DNA of 64,000 nucleotides, from contig NOWV01000120.1 in NCBI GenBank assembly GCA_003344405.1, forward strand, positions 62,001 through 126,000, in the 5' to 3' direction. Origin of the DNA: Trichoplax sp. H2 (lineage: Eukaryota > Placozoa > Uniplacotomia > Trichoplacea). The notes under the pieces were generated by a model. The model was not told where the DNA came from and did no database searches. It saw only the letters and a program-made list of their open reading frames with translations. Both the position numbers and the translations under genes were made by a program. Below, one piece after another: positions 63,801 to 64,000 of the stretch. Numbering within the stretch: position 1 is the stretch's first letter; every line of letters begins with the position of its first letter.

Positions 63801-63966
63801 CCCGTTATTGAGCAAGAAATTGATCTTTTAGTTGTTTTATGTACAAAATAGGAGCACGTAATGTACGCAGAAAAATTTGGGCCACCTTCACTTGCTTCAT
63901 AATATCTTCAAAATTGAATTTTATTGATCCAGCCACAGTTTTAAGTAATCCTTTCTCGATAACACT
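60804..63966 (-). CDS. Tandem C2-domain protein, 3' part (5' end outside window)
   Basis: Eleven exons join with consistent phases into about 374 residues: 63867-63966, 63643-63716, 63425-63555, 62820-62973, 62516-62729, 62317-62448, 62074-62110, 61845-61944, 61223-61352, 60940-60975, and a tiny last exon 60804-60820. The first two encode the end of a C2 domain (SIKFNFEDIMKQV.., then KWYQLNHSKNGQILLTFQAL). A Ser/Asp-rich linker of about 200 residues follows. A second C2 domain is spread over five exons: NNFKLTIIQATGCKIN, NVKVCIKAKLD, NKKSYEYKTKKLPTCFNPQW, DSILLLKVCYYEKGEYSKYA and HHCNKWLSCGN. C2 domains bind membranes or proteins; the usual Ca2+-binding Asp residues are not evident in this copy, so Ca2+-independent binding is likely. 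Family not identified. The last exon (GSLLR then stop) is least certain. Confidence 0.7.
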
Positions 63967-64000
63967 CTAACAAATATGAGAATATAATTTTAAAATAGAT
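63967..64000. other. Intron end of the C2-domain gene
   Basis: On the minus strand this is AT-rich intron leading to the TTTGTTAG acceptor of the first exon in view. Confidence 0.5.

Overview
This is an AT-rich nuclear eukaryotic window with spliced genes: GT/AG introns, many of them short, and animal-type families (Kv3/Shaw-like K+ channel, FOXN2/3 forkhead, PRAS40, MED29, SPATA17). About ten to twelve genes in 64 kb, short proteins next to their vertebrate relatives, and an early-animal gene set suggest a non-bilaterian animal, most plausibly a placozoan (Trichoplax/Hoilungia type). The organism is inferred; the gene families are read from the sequence. All exon models below were joined by hand, checking that intron phases match.

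Layout. 1-170 (-): first coding piece of an unrecognised gene that runs off the left edge. 644-1595: one block present twice around a 20-N gap, probably two haplotypes assembled in tandem. 2470-7309 (-): PRAS40/AKT1S1 (Lobe) homolog with TOS motif and Akt site. 9727-13371 (-): Kv3-like voltage-gated K+ channel in two exons. 17555-21750 (-): RING-PHD protein of the PHRF1 type in twelve exons. 21.8-23.1 kb: palindromic GTAC arrays and a direct duplication. 24763-26828 (+): unrecognised acidic-tailed protein. 27608-28609 (-): MED29 homolog, 5' end unresolved. 29.4-30.5 kb: large inverted-repeat (foldback) structure with a GTACAGTAC array in its loop. 30827-33772 (+): choline/ethanolamine phosphotransferase. 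35693-39264 (-): FOXN2/3 transcription factor. 39.3-48.5 kb: gene-poor, with a diverged ~160-bp tandem repeat at 43.2-44.0 kb. 48479-50294 (-): MKP5/DUSP10-like phosphatase without a visible rhodanese domain. 51.7-53.5 kb: more GTAC arrays. 53838-56625 (+): SPATA17-like IQ-motif protein in fourteen exons. 57622-58978 (-): small single-span protein with a probable mitochondrial presequence. 59.0-59.9 kb: GTAC arrays with direct duplications. 60804-63966 (-): tandem C2-domain protein whose 5' part lies outside the window.

There is no operon logic here; neighbours are unrelated housekeeping, signalling and ciliary genes. PRAS40 (TORC1/Akt signalling), the DUSP (MAPK signalling), FOXN2/3 and MED29 (transcription) are each single-copy regulators. 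The most unusual non-genic feature is the dispersed, self-complementary GTACAGTACTGTAC sequence, found in at least fourteen clusters outside coding exons, once as the loop of a ~650-bp imperfect hairpin.
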